Below are positions 27,479 to 36,946 of a stretch of 39,638 nt of DNA, piece by piece. Below the pieces are notes generated by a model, which saw only the letters and a list, made by a program, of their open reading frames with translations, was not told the origin of the DNA and made no database searches. Every line of letters starts with the position of its first letter. Position 1 is the first letter of the stretch. This stretch comes from Planctomycetaceae bacterium (GTDB taxonomy: Bacteria > Planctomycetota > Planctomycetia > Pirellulales > Pirellulaceae), in contig JAHEBQ010000021.1 of NCBI GenBank assembly GCA_024642205.1, forward strand, positions 1 to 39,638, in the 5' to 3' direction. The translations under genes and the position numbers were made by a program.

Positions 27479-30400
27479 CTAGTCGACGAACAGAAATTCG
27501 TTGGTACAGAACAACACGTGCGCCAGTTGTTCCCATTCGTCGAGCATTCTGACCCGGTCTCCTGGAAAGTCGTTTTTCGAATTCCAGATGGTGGGCGGTT
27601 GTTTCCTGCCCAACAACTCTTCAATCACGATCTTGGAAAAATACTGGTCACTATTGAGAACCTCGTCGATGTCGACGCCAAAGTCAATCGTCTCACCCTG
27701 TTTCAAACGGAGCACATCAATATTGAGGTCGATCGTACTGTGATGGATCTTCGCCGACTTCAACAAGCCGGATTCCGAATGAACAACAAATATCCGAATC
27801 CCGTCCCCTTGCTGAGGTTGATGAATCCAGTGGGATCGGATCGAAACGATGATGTCTCTTGGAGCAGTCCAGCGGCGCACCGAGGCATGACTGCGAGTGT
27901 TTCCCGGATGGCCTCCGGTTGACGTCAACTGCACCCAGCCGAGGGAAGGGTCCGGGTAGGATGGGCCGCCTTGCCATCCTTCGGCTGAAAAATACGGCAA
28001 CGGCGTGAATTCCGCGACCTGCGCCCGTGATTCAGCGAATTCACCTCTGCCATAAGCCCAGTCTTTCACTGTCGGTGATTCCGTACCGGTCGCGTTTACC
28101 CGCCCCCGTTGGATTAGTCCCATTGCGTCAACCAACTCCTCCGGTTCAGGCTCACGTTGAAAAACCTGTTGGTACATCCGTGAAATTCCTGATGGCGGGT
28201 CTTCATTCCGCGCCAGCTCGGCAAGTGCCCTGGCACTCTCCAGGACCATCGGATGGTTAAGGAAGAACAGGGCCTGCTGGGGAACCGTCGTTTCATTTCT
28301 TCGGGGGATATGCAAATCAGGATTGGAGAAGTCAAACACGCGCAGCGTGGACGCAAAAAATTGTCGATCAACCAAGCCATACAGCGTCCGGCGGTGCGAA
28401 AAGGGCTGAGCAAACAGATCGCCTGGGCGTCCTCCCATCCGGCGATCGATCGCGTTCGTAACCTGCAACATTGAGTCCCGTAATTCTTCGAACGTGAGTC
28501 TTCGTGGATTCATCCGCCACAGCCAGCGGTTTTCCGGATCAACCTGAAAGGCATGTTGCAAAGCCGGCGTATTGGAAGCAACAACCGACGCCTGCCGGAA
28601 CGTGGATGAAAGCAGGATCATGCGATGCAATTTCTTCAAGCTCCAGCCTTGTTTGACGAACATGGTTGCCAGCCAATCAAGCAATTCAGGATGGGTAGGT
28701 TGTTCTGCCCGTAATCCGAAATCACTTTCCGTCCGCACCAGACCCTTGCCAAAATGACGCGACCAAACCCGATTTACCATCACGCGGGCTGTCAACGGAT
28801 TGTCCGGATCGATGATTGCCTGGGCCAACTCCAGTCGACCACTTCCGTTTTGAAAAACCGAATCGGTCCCGGATCCAAACAGGGAAAGAAACTGCCGCGG
28901 CACGTCATCCCCCAGTTTCAGCGAATTACCCCGCAGAAAGATTCGAGGCTCGATCGCCGTAGGCTGATCTTTTAACACAATGGCAACTTCAATCTCCTGA
29001 GGCGCATTGATCAGCCAGCGGTCAACCTCTCCCTGCAATTTCCACAACTCCGTCAGGGTATCGGTATCAAAACAGGTTTCCGAATGCGAAATCGGACCCT
29101 TGGGAATTCGACACGGCCCCGGTGTCCCGTACAACACTTCCCCGTACAGGACTCGCCGGATTTCTTCGGCGTCGGGATCCTTTAGTTCAACGGGTGCAGA
29201 CCTGCTCTCAGCCACTGCTTCTTCGGTCGCTGCCTGCCACTTCTGATCCACCTCGGCAAATACCTTTCCGAATCGGTCGCAACACTCTCGAAAGGACTCG
29301 GGCGGCGTTTGCAGGGCCTGCATGACCAATGGATTAGCGCCACCTTTCAACCGATATTCAGCGATCACATTAGCGGCCGATTCAGCAAACGTTCCGGAAG
29401 GTAGACGTGCGCAACGATGCCAGATCGAAAAAACGGGGTCATGGTTGTTTTCGGCCGCCCGCAAATAACGGGACCAGTTGCGGACAATCGCAGGCAACAA
29501 GTCGCCTGGTTGAAAAACCTGGTCAAATCCGTCGGCTGGATATTTCTGCAATTCCGATTGGGCAAACAAATAGTCGGCGGTCCTTTCGCGAATTCGCCTG
29601 GTTGATTCCAGTGTCTGCTTTTCCAATTCTGCATTCAAGGCCGATTGACGTTTCCGAAGCTCTGCGCGAAATGCTTCATCCCCGAGTTCTTCGGACAAGA
29701 TTGCCTGCTCTTCGACACAACTGTCAAAAACACCATAGAGCGAGTAATAATCCGCTGTCGGAATTGGATCGTACTTGTGGTCGTGACAGCGAGCACAACT
29801 GACCGTCAACCCCATCGTTCCACGCGAGACGACGTCGATTCGGTCATCAATGACATCACGCCGTACACCGAGAAAGCGGCGCCCCAACGTCAAGAAACCC
29901 ATGGCGGCGAGGTCACGTGGCGAGCCATCAGCAACCTGATCCGCCGCCAGTTGCAATAACAGGAACCGGTCGTAAGGCAAATCCTGGTTCAGCGCCCGAA
30001 CGATCCAGTCGCGATACGTCCATGCGTGTGTCCAGAATCGTTCCTCCCTGGCGTAGACATATCCTTTGGTGTCGGAATACCTTGCGATGTCCAGCCAGTG
30101 GCGAGCCCAATGTTCGCCATAGCCAGGTGAAGCCAACAATCGGTCAACCAGATGTTCGTACGCCAGAGGGTCGGGATCACCAACAAACTCTGAAACTTGC
30201 TTCGGCGTCGGCGGAAGACCTGTCAACGTGTAGCTTGCACGGCGAATCAGCGTCTTGCGATCAGCCTCCGCGGAGGGAAGGAGCCCGTTGTCTCGCAGCT
30301 TTTCCAAAACAAAAACGTCGATTGGCGTTCGAATCCAGGGGTCGCTCTGGAGTAGCGGTACATCGCGAATCGGCCGCTGGAATGCCCAATGCGTTTTTGC

Positions 30401-30895
30401 AGCTGCAGCAATGGTCGATGTCTTCAAGGGAGTGCCCCCGATCGGCCAAACAGCTCCATCATCAACCCATTGCTGCAATCCGGCAATCTCCGATTCAGTC
30501 AAGTTACTATCGGGCGGCATCGCGAGCTGGTTCTCATGCCGGATCGCCTGAACCAGAAGGCTCCTTGAAGAATCGCCGGGCACAATCGCAGGACCACTGT
30601 CACCTCCCTTCACGAGGTTATCCAGGGCGTCCATCCGCAGTCCGGCCTCCTGCTTTTCCGGTCCATGACATTCGATGCATCGTTCTGTCAAAACCGGACG
30701 AACGCGCTTTTCAAAAAACTCAATTTTCGTGTCGGTTGAAACAGCTTCCGTCCTTGCGCTGTTTTCCTGTGCCTGGGTCCTGGCTGCGATCAGTACCACG
30801 GCGATCGAGAATATCAACGAAGTTCGCAAGAGTCGGGTGCCAAAGTTCGTGCGCCAGCCATCATGTGGCAAGTGGAATTTCGGTGACATTGACAT
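27479..30895 (-). CDS. Long PSCyt1-PSCyt2 (DUF1549)-PSD1 (DUF1553) cytochrome with extra module (module D)
   Basis: 1138 residues from the ATG at 30895. The frame extends to a TTG at 30934, but GGGA lies about 7 bases before this ATG and the signal peptide follows (LIFSIAVVLIAARTQAQ). PSCyt1 has CIECH at 73-77 and LAMPPDS for the axial Met. DUF1549 (about 185-400) ends with CARCH at 367-371 plus DHKYDPI. A helical, acidic region (about 400-640) is longer than in modules A and C. DUF1553 is at about 660-950 (AQAIIDPDNPLTARVMVNRVW, AEQPTHPELLDWL, RRLTFEELRDSML). Residues about 960-1090 are a beta-rich module (GWVQLTSTGGHPGN, RRWTAP, GDGIRIFVVHS, IDFGVDI) inserted before the final helix ALFCTNEFL-like segment (AHVLFCTNEFLFVD). 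The module may bind carbohydrate; that is inferred. Confidence 0.9.
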   Translation of the reverse strand: MSMSPKFHLPHDGWRTNFGTRLLRTSLIFSIAVVLIAARTQAQENSARTEAVSTDTKIEFFEKRVRPVLTERCIECHGPEKQEAGLRMDALDNLVKGGDSGPAIVPGDSSRSLLVQAIRHENQLAMPPDSNLTESEIAGLQQWVDDGAVWPIGGTPLKTSTIAAAAKTHWAFQRPIRDVPLLQSDPWIRTPIDVFVLEKLRDNGLLPSAEADRKTLIRRASYTLTGLPPTPKQVSEFVGDPDPLAYEHLVDRLLASPGYGEHWARHWLDIARYSDTKGYVYAREERFWTHAWTYRDWIVRALNQDLPYDRFLLLQLAADQVADGSPRDLAAMGFLTLGRRFLGVRRDVIDDRIDVVSRGTMGLTVSCARCHDHKYDPIPTADYYSLYGVFDSCVEEQAILSEELGDEAFRAELRKRQSALNAELEKQTLESTRRIRERTADYLFAQSELQKYPADGFDQVFQPGDLLPAIVRNWSRYLRAAENNHDPVFSIWHRCARLPSGTFAESAANVIAEYRLKGGANPLVMQALQTPPESFRECCDRFGKVFAEVDQKWQAATEEAVAESRSAPVELKDPDAEEIRRVLYGEVLYGTPGPCRIPKGPISHSETCFDTDTLTELWKLQGEVDRWLINAPQEIEVAIVLKDQPTAIEPRIFLRGNSLKLGDDVPRQFLSLFGSGTDSVFQNGSGRLELAQAIIDPDNPLTARVMVNRVWSRHFGKGLVRTESDFGLRAEQPTHPELLDWLATMFVKQGWSLKKLHRMILLSSTFRQASVVASNTPALQHAFQVDPENRWLWRMNPRRLTFEELRDSMLQVTNAIDRRMGGRPGDLFAQPFSHRRTLYGLVDRQFFASTLRVFDFSNPDLHIPRRNETTVPQQALFFLNHPMVLESARALAELARNEDPPSGISRMYQQVFQREPEPEELVDAMGLIQRGRVNATGTESPTVKDWAYGRGEFAESRAQVAEFTPLPYFSAEGWQGGPSYPDPSLGWVQLTSTGGHPGNTRSHASVRRWTAPRDIIVSIRSHWIHQPQQGDGIRIFVVHSESGLLKSAKIHHSTIDLNIDVLRLKQGETIDFGVDIDEVLNSDQYFSKIVIEELLGRKQPPTIWNSKNDFPGDRVRMLDEWEQLAHVLFCTNEFLFVD

Positions 30896-31890
30896 GTGGG
30901 TTCCCGTCCTGGCTCTGGCCTCTGGCCGAAGCAACCCTCACCCGGAAGCTGTGAGCCACAATTGTGGATTGTTTGCATCTGCCTCCCGCCCGCAGCACCA
31001 TATTCTAACATACAATGCCTGGCTACATTTCATTGCTTTTTCCACAGAACGTTGGTTTCCCTCACTGGCGCTATGGGCCGCGGCTGAGCAAAAGGTGACG
31101 TTGATCGATTTGAAATTCGCAACTGTAACGCCCCTGGGCCAGTCCCGGCATCGCGCGTCCAATCCGTACGAATACAGGCACGACGCGGTTGCCAGCGTTG
31201 GCACAATCATGCCGTTAATCGTGCTCCTCGATTTCAGTTGTGCAATCCGTCGTCGAATCGAGACCACCGGCTCGCTGTTGTCGATTTCCCGGATCCGACC
31301 TGGGGTCGCCACGGCCAGCACAATTACCGCCACTCGATATATGTGCAGAACCATTGCGGTGACCAATCGACACCAGACATCCGGACTGGCGGACCATTAA
31401 CCAACGGCGAGCAGGATCACCGCTACGACAAACGGTATTTCGCACACCTGGTCCCGAACCACTAACCGGAGCCCAGGCCAATCCGGCCCAGTTCATGATT
31501 CAATTATAACCGAACGGATCGGCGCTCCTGTATTACCAGTAACCGGTTCACACGCGACCAGACAAACTTCCGTTCTTAACGCTCCATGACGGGACTCCAA
31601 AACCTGGGAATTCAATATACCTTCAAACGGTTTTCCAGGCGTCTGTTTTTGTCGGCAACATTGGTTCCGTAATACCAAGGGCGCCGGCGATTTCACGGTA
31701 CGAGCGATCTTGCAAATCCAACAGCCTCAAGCCGCCGTTGATTCGATCGAGCAGGTCGATGAAACCGTGCAGTTCTCCGACCGGCTTGTGCACGGCAGGA
31801 TCGTCGTTTCCTGGCACGCGATTGGCAAACATAGCCGCCACTATCAGCCAGGGGGACGGGAACGCGACAAGTATCAACTACGATATGCCA
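30896..31890. other. Gene-poor stretch with probable gene remnants
   Basis: 995 bases with no intact gene. A minus frame around 31480-31240 gives two hydrophobic stretches, EIPFVVAVILLAVG and VTAMVLHIYRVAVIVLAVA, separated by a stop, which suggests a decayed small membrane protein. A minus frame at 31877-31623 gives LRLLDLQDRSYREIAGALGI, similar to the helix-turn-helix of sigma-70 region 4, but it starts at a TTG and lacks the rest of a sigma factor. Neither is strong enough to call a gene. The module D promoter should lie just right of 30895. Confidence 0.4.
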
Positions 31891-34017
31891 TCAGTGCGAC
31901 GCTCGAGTTCGCTCCGGGATGTGTCTCGCGGTTGCTTGAGCCAGCAGCACCACTACTGAGCAGGGACCTGCCAAATAGGTGAACTCTGGTATGGGTTGCG
32001 CGGAGTCCCAATCGCAAATGTCGTTGGGCGTCGGCAGGAACGTGTCGATCCAACGTCGCCAGAGAATTCCGCCGGCCAGCCAGGGAAGCTCAAACTCAAG
32101 CGGCTTCCGATGTGAATTGAGGAACAGGTGAAATAGAAGCTTGTGCTTTGGCATCTCCACGCACAAGGCAAAACTGTGAGAATCCTCCGACCAGTCCGGT
32201 TGATTTCGCTTGACACCATGCCAGGATTTGTGCGCCCGTTCGATCATTTTACTGAGGCTGGTTCGGTGCTGTTCATCTTCTATGTTGCGCAGCAGTCGAC
32301 TTTCGATCAACAGGCGAACGAAGCGATGGATTTCCGCATGTCGACCGACGAGCGACCAGTCGAACCAGGTCAGTTCGTTGTCATGACAATAGGCGTTGTT
32401 GTTCCCCAATTGGGTACGGCGGACTTCATCGCCCATGACGATCATCGGAACACCCAGGGAGAGCATGGTTGCCGTCAAGAAGTTCTTCACCTGACGGTTC
32501 CGTAGTCGCTCGATCGCCGGGTCTTTGGTTGGCCCTTCGATGCCGCAATTCCAGCTGCGGTCATGGTTCGTTCCATCCCGATTCCCCTCTCCGTTGGCTG
32601 CATTGTGCTTTTGATTGTAGGAAACCAGATCGTTGAGTGTAAAACCATCGTGGCATGTGACGAAATTAACGCTCTGCTCTGCTTCTCGCTGCTTGTGAGC
32701 GTAGACTTCATGGCTACCCAATAGACGGTCGGCCATGCGGCCAGCAGAGCCACGTTCTCGACGAAAGAAATCGCGAACATCATCCCGAAACCTGCCGTTC
32801 CATTCTTTCCACGAATCACCAACAAAACTGCCAACCTGGTAGAGTCCCGCGGCATCCCACGCTTCGGCTATCAGTTTGATTCCCGCCAAGTCGGGATCGG
32901 ATTCAATGTCCCACAGGACCGGCGGATTGGGCAACACGTGGCCTTGACTATCGCGTGCAAGAATTGAGGCGAGATCAAATCGAAATCCGTCGACGTGCAT
33001 CTCTTTTACCCAGTAGCGCAAGCTATCGACGATCATCCGCCGCACCACGGGGTGATTGGCGTTGAGTGTGTTCCCGCAGCCCGAAAAGTTGGCATACCGG
33101 ATTGGATCGGATTCGAGGATATAGTAAGTAGGATTATCGATGCCGCGAAAACAGAACGTTGGCCCCTCGTGGTTCCCCTCGGCCGTATGGTTGAAAACGA
33201 CGTCCAGCAGGACCTCAATTCCTGCCCGGTGCAACGCCTTGACCATATCACGAAATTCGTCGATCGGCCCCAGCGCATCCTGTCGTGAACTGTACGCCGG
33301 ATGCGGAGCGAAGAAGGAAACGGGCGCATAGCCCCAATAGTTGACAACGCCGGGAGGGCAGTCTTGCTGGTCGAAGGCGAACACTGGCAAAAGTTCGACT
33401 GCGTTGATTCCCAACTCCTGCAGGTACGGAATTTTCTCGACCAACCCTGCGTACGTGCCACGCGTCAAATCGCCGACACCCGAATTTGGATTACGCGTGA
33501 ATCCGCGTACGTGCAACTCATAAATGATGGTTCGCGCCGATGGATGTCTTAACGGCGCATCACCTTCCCAATCATATGCCTGCACGTCAGTGACGACACT
33601 TTTCATTGCTCTCGCCGAATTATCTTCGCCGCGGGGCACCGACTTCCGCCGGTAATCGCGTGGTACCATCACGCCTCGACCATAGGGATCAAGCAATATT
33701 TGACTGGCGTCAAATCGTAGACCCTGCTCCGGTTCGTCAGGGCCTTGAACCCGATATCCGTAAATCTGTCCCGGCTGGATGCCGGGAACAAAAACGTGCC
33801 AATAATGATAGGTCCGATTGGTAACGGGATCGAGCGAAATCACGCGCAGAGGTTTGGCGTCATCAACATCGGCAAACAGTAAGAGCTCGACGCCGGTAGC
33901 CGTGCGGGAGAACAGGCAAAAATTGACTCCACCCTGATCGATGGTCGCGCCAATTGGCGCCGGCGATCCCGGCATTTGCAAAGGATGATGTTCGATTATT
34001 GATGCTGCATTTCTCAT
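31891..34017 (-). CDS. glgX: Glycogen debranching enzyme (isoamylase type)
   Basis: 708 residues from the ATG at 34017; the frame opens at a TTG ten codons earlier, but family proteins begin shortly before the PGSPAPIGATIDQGGVNF motif seen here. Residues about 15-110 are the CBM48 domain, followed by a GH13 barrel with DVVFNHTAEG, catalytic Asp in GFRFDLAS (about 345), acid/base Glu in LIAEAWDAAG (about 387) and the HD pair in VTCHDGFTLNDL (about 456). It hydrolyses alpha-1,6 branches of phosphorylase-limited glycogen in the cytoplasm. No signal peptide, unlike most of its neighbours. It follows glycogen phosphorylase by 71 bases, the natural operon partner. Length fits GlgX/TreX (650-750). 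Confidence 0.93.
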   Translation of the reverse strand: MRNAASIIEHHPLQMPGSPAPIGATIDQGGVNFCLFSRTATGVELLLFADVDDAKPLRVISLDPVTNRTYHYWHVFVPGIQPGQIYGYRVQGPDEPEQGLRFDASQILLDPYGRGVMVPRDYRRKSVPRGEDNSARAMKSVVTDVQAYDWEGDAPLRHPSARTIIYELHVRGFTRNPNSGVGDLTRGTYAGLVEKIPYLQELGINAVELLPVFAFDQQDCPPGVVNYWGYAPVSFFAPHPAYSSRQDALGPIDEFRDMVKALHRAGIEVLLDVVFNHTAEGNHEGPTFCFRGIDNPTYYILESDPIRYANFSGCGNTLNANHPVVRRMIVDSLRYWVKEMHVDGFRFDLASILARDSQGHVLPNPPVLWDIESDPDLAGIKLIAEAWDAAGLYQVGSFVGDSWKEWNGRFRDDVRDFFRRERGSAGRMADRLLGSHEVYAHKQREAEQSVNFVTCHDGFTLNDLVSYNQKHNAANGEGNRDGTNHDRSWNCGIEGPTKDPAIERLRNRQVKNFLTATMLSLGVPMIVMGDEVRRTQLGNNNAYCHDNELTWFDWSLVGRHAEIHRFVRLLIESRLLRNIEDEQHRTSLSKMIERAHKSWHGVKRNQPDWSEDSHSFALCVEMPKHKLLFHLFLNSHRKPLEFELPWLAGGILWRRWIDTFLPTPNDICDWDSAQPIPEFTYLAGPCSVVVLLAQATARHIPERTRASH

Positions 34018-34088
34018 TTGCGAAACCAACTCGGTGATTTTCAGCAACCCGGGTCAGATTGCACGACTGATCCAATCCGTCGCCGGAT

Positions 34089-36554
34089 TCATTCACTAGC
34101 GACCGGCTGCACATTCCAAATATCCTGGCAATATTGCCGCATCGAACGGTCGGATGAGAAAAAGCCCGAACGCGACACGTTGAGAATGGACATCCGCGTC
34201 CATTGGTCCTGGTTCCGGTAGGCCTCAGCCGCGAGTTCGCAGCACGCGATGTAAGCAGGGTAGTCGGCCAGCAACAGGTAATCATCATGATGTACAAGTG
34301 AGTCAACGATAGGCTGGAACAGCGATGTATTTCCCTGCGAGAAATCCCCTGCGGCAATGCTGTCCAGGACGTCCTTCAATTCCGGACAGGCATCCAGGTA
34401 GTCACGCGGATGATAGCCCCGGTGCTTAAGGTCCAGAACCTCCCCGACGGTCAAACCAAACAGAAAAAAATTCTCGGCACCGACGTGTTCGCGAATCTCA
34501 ACGTTTGCGCCATCCAGCGTTCCCACCGTAATTGCACCATTGAGCGCGAATTTCATATTGCCCGTTCCGGAAGCTTCCTTGCCTGCCATGGAGATCTGTT
34601 GTGAAATGTCGGCTGCGGGATAGATTTTCTCGGCCATTGAAACATTAAAATTGGGAGGAAAAAGCACCTGCAGCCTGCCGCGTACATCCGGGTCGTGGTT
34701 GATCACCTGGCCCAAATTGTTGATCAGCTTGATGATCAGTTTGGCCATTGCATATCCCGGCGCTGCCTTGGCGCCGAAGACAAAGGTTCGGGGAACAATC
34801 TCGGCGCCGGGATTCGCCTTGAGCCGGCGATAAAGCGTTAGGATATGAAGTGCCTTGAGCAGTTGCCGTTTGTACTCGTGGAGGCGTTTGACCATGACAT
34901 CAAAAATCGCAGTCGTATCGGCACTAACTCCGGTTGACTTCCGCAACAGGTTGCCCAGCTCATGCTTGTTTGCCTGTTTGATTTCGCGCCATTGCGAGCG
35001 GAAGCCCGGATCGTCTGCGTATGACTCAAGATCACGGAGCGCATCCAGATTATTCAGCCAATCTGTACCAATCCGGGAGGTGATCAACTCGGATAAACGC
35101 GGATTGGACAGTCGCAGGAATCGCCGCTGGGTCACTCCGTTGGTCTTGTTATGAAATTTCTCCGGCCACAATTCGGCAAAGTCCCGAAGCGTTCGATCGC
35201 GAAGCAACTGAGAGTGAAGTTCCGCGACGCCGTTGATCGCAAAACTTCCCACGCTGGCCAGATGAGCCATACGGACCTGTCGTTCCGCTCCTTCTTCAAT
35301 AATCGACATCCGCTGCAACCGGTCTTCTTCGCCGGGAAACCGGGTGCGAACTTCATCCAGAAAGCGACGGTTGATTTCGAAGATGATTTCCAGGTGCCGC
35401 GGCAACAGACCGCCAAACAATTCAAGCGGCCATTTCTCGAGGGCCTCGGGCAGCAACGTGTGGCAGGTATAGGCGAAAGTCTGTCGCGTGACATTCCAGG
35501 CCTCGTCCCAACCGAGTTGGTGATCGTCGACCAACAACCGCATCAATTCGGGGATCGCGACGACTGGATGCGTATCATTCAGTTGAATGACAACCTTTTT
35601 CGGAAACAGTTCCCAGTCGTCGTTAAACATGCGGAAGAGACGAATGATGTCCTGCAGTGAGCAAGCAACAAAGAAATATTGTTGTTGCAAACGCAACTGC
35701 TTGCCTTCCGATGCCACATCGTTTGGATACAGGACCTTGCTGATGTTTTCGGAATAGACTTTTTTCTCCACCGCGCGGGCATAATCACCAACGTCGAACA
35801 ATTGGAAATCGAATTCCTCCGTCGCTCGGGCACGCCATAACCGCAGGATATTAACCGTTGTCGTTCCGAATCCCGGTACCAACGTAATGCAAGGTTCACC
35901 AAAAATCGAATGCTGGGGAATCCAATTACGGCGAATGTGCCCGTCTTTGCCGGCCGTTGATTCGACATGGCCTCCAAACCCGATTTGCACCATGTCGCTG
36001 GGCTGAGGAAATTCCCAGGGATTCCCGTATAACAACCAGTCGTCCGGACGTTCGACCTGCCAGCCATCCTGGAATGTTTGCTTGAAGATCCCGAACTCAT
36101 AGCGAATTCCATAACCAATGGCCGGAATATCCAGGGTTGCCAAAGAATCAAGGAAGCAAGCTGCCAGGCGCCCCAACCCTCCATTCCCCAACCCCGGCTC
36201 AACGTCAAGTGCGACGAGTTCGTTGATGTCCAAACCGTATGGGACCAGGGCCTGGCGCGCGATCTCGGTCGTCTCCGTGTACAACATGTTTTGTGGCAGT
36301 TGCTTGCCCAAAAGGTACTCGGCGGAAAAATAGCACACGCATTTTGAATTCGCGGCAAATTGTGCCTTGACCGTCTTCCGCCAACGTTCGATCAGATGGT
36401 CACGAACCGTATAGCACAACGTCATGTAAACATCGTGCATATCGGCCGATTGAATCGCCTGGCCGTGAATATGCCACAGATTGTCGACCAGTCGTTGGCT
36501 GAATGCCTCAACCGTCGGCTCCAAATCCGCACGAAGTGCAGTGCGAATACTCAT
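34089..36554 (-). CDS. glgP: Glycogen (alpha-glucan) phosphorylase
   Basis: 821 residues from ATG. This is a GT35 phosphorylase: it removes glucose units from the ends of glycogen with phosphate to give glucose-1-phosphate. Recognisable are [100 protein letters not shown] and the pyridoxal phosphate site [20 protein letters not shown] with Lys668. Length equals that of bacterial enzymes (about 800-840). No mammalian-type N-terminal phosphorylation segment is seen. It is the first gene of the glgP-glgX pair and diverges from the PEP carboxykinase gene. Confidence 0.95.
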   Translation of the reverse strand: MSIRTALRADLEPTVEAFSQRLVDNLWHIHGQAIQSADMHDVYMTLCYTVRDHLIERWRKTVKAQFAANSKCVCYFSAEYLLGKQLPQNMLYTETTEIARQALVPYGLDINELVALDVEPGLGNGGLGRLAACFLDSLATLDIPAIGYGIRYEFGIFKQTFQDGWQVERPDDWLLYGNPWEFPQPSDMVQIGFGGHVESTAGKDGHIRRNWIPQHSIFGEPCITLVPGFGTTTVNILRLWRARATEEFDFQLFDVGDYARAVEKKVYSENISKVLYPNDVASEGKQLRLQQQYFFVACSLQDIIRLFRMFNDDWELFPKKVVIQLNDTHPVVAIPELMRLLVDDHQLGWDEAWNVTRQTFAYTCHTLLPEALEKWPLELFGGLLPRHLEIIFEINRRFLDEVRTRFPGEEDRLQRMSIIEEGAERQVRMAHLASVGSFAINGVAELHSQLLRDRTLRDFAELWPEKFHNKTNGVTQRRFLRLSNPRLSELITSRIGTDWLNNLDALRDLESYADDPGFRSQWREIKQANKHELGNLLRKSTGVSADTTAIFDVMVKRLHEYKRQLLKALHILTLYRRLKANPGAEIVPRTFVFGAKAAPGYAMAKLIIKLINNLGQVINHDPDVRGRLQVLFPPNFNVSMAEKIYPAADISQQISMAGKEASGTGNMKFALNGAITVGTLDGANVEIREHVGAENFFLFGLTVGEVLDLKHRGYHPRDYLDACPELKDVLDSIAAGDFSQGNTSLFQPIVDSLVHHDDYLLLADYPAYIACCELAAEAYRNQDQWTRMSILNVSRSGFFSSDRSMRQYCQDIWNVQPVASE

Positions 36555-36717
36555 AGCTCATTCGCCCCTTTCTCACTGGAATGAAGGAGTGTTTTTCCTA
36601 CCCTTGATGCCTTTGACGCAAGCCATGACGAAAGAGTTGTGAATGGTCATCATTTTTCCGGCTTCTGCCCAGCGAAATCCATTATACATCCGGGTAGATC
36701 AAATCGCATCAAAGGTC

Positions 36718-36738
36718 ATCCGGGGTCCGACTCCGGAT
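36718..36738. other. Hairpin in the glgP-pckA intergenic region
   Basis: ATCCGGGG pairs with CTCCGGAT (one G-T pair) around a 5-base loop, an 8-bp stem. No T-run follows on either strand, so it is not a typical terminator; it could be an operator palindrome or a leader structure for pckA. Confidence 0.35.
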
Positions 36739-36840
36739 ATCGAACACCACGGCACGCCCGTGACCAGTAACGGACACGCACCTGTGCTCTACTGGAGCGG
36801 AACTACCCCACGTGTTTCGCACTTCATTCAGTCAAACTTT

Positions 36841-36846
36841 GAGGAG
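36841..36846 (+). promoter_or_regulatory. Ribosome binding sequence for a longer pckA start
   Basis: GAGGAG stands 4 bases before an in-frame ATG at 36851. If used, PEP carboxykinase gains 32 N-terminal residues compared with the start at 36947, which has only GGA 7 bases upstream. This site is the main reason to doubt the shorter start. Confidence 0.4.
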
Positions 36847-36946
36847 CTCAATGGACAGTAGGCAGCTTACCGCCAACAAACTAGAATTCCGTTTCATCTC
36901 AAAAACCTGTTATCCAGTGAGTCAGATCAAGGCAACGGAATCAATC

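Larger units (their letters stand above)
36555..36946. promoter_or_regulatory. Divergent control region between glgP and pckA
   Basis: 392 bases hold both promoters. No protein is recognised. A TTGACG at 36612-36617 could be a -35 box for pckA, without a clear -10. A hairpin lies at 36718-36738 and a strong ribosome binding sequence at 36841-36846, described separately. Assignment of exact promoters from sequence alone is not possible here. Confidence 0.4.

Noticed and set aside
29917..30954. Open plus frame of 345 codons
   Set aside because: Antisense to the module D cytochrome N-terminal half, Arg/Ser/Pro-rich shadow.
30675..31400. Open plus frame of 241 codons
   Set aside because: Half is antisense to the cytochrome signal and heme region; the remainder shows no family or consistent signal peptide.
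31623..31877. ECF sigma factor or DUF2285-like gene
   Set aside because: Only one helix-like segment matches, the frame starts at a TTG directly after a stop, and no region 2 is present.
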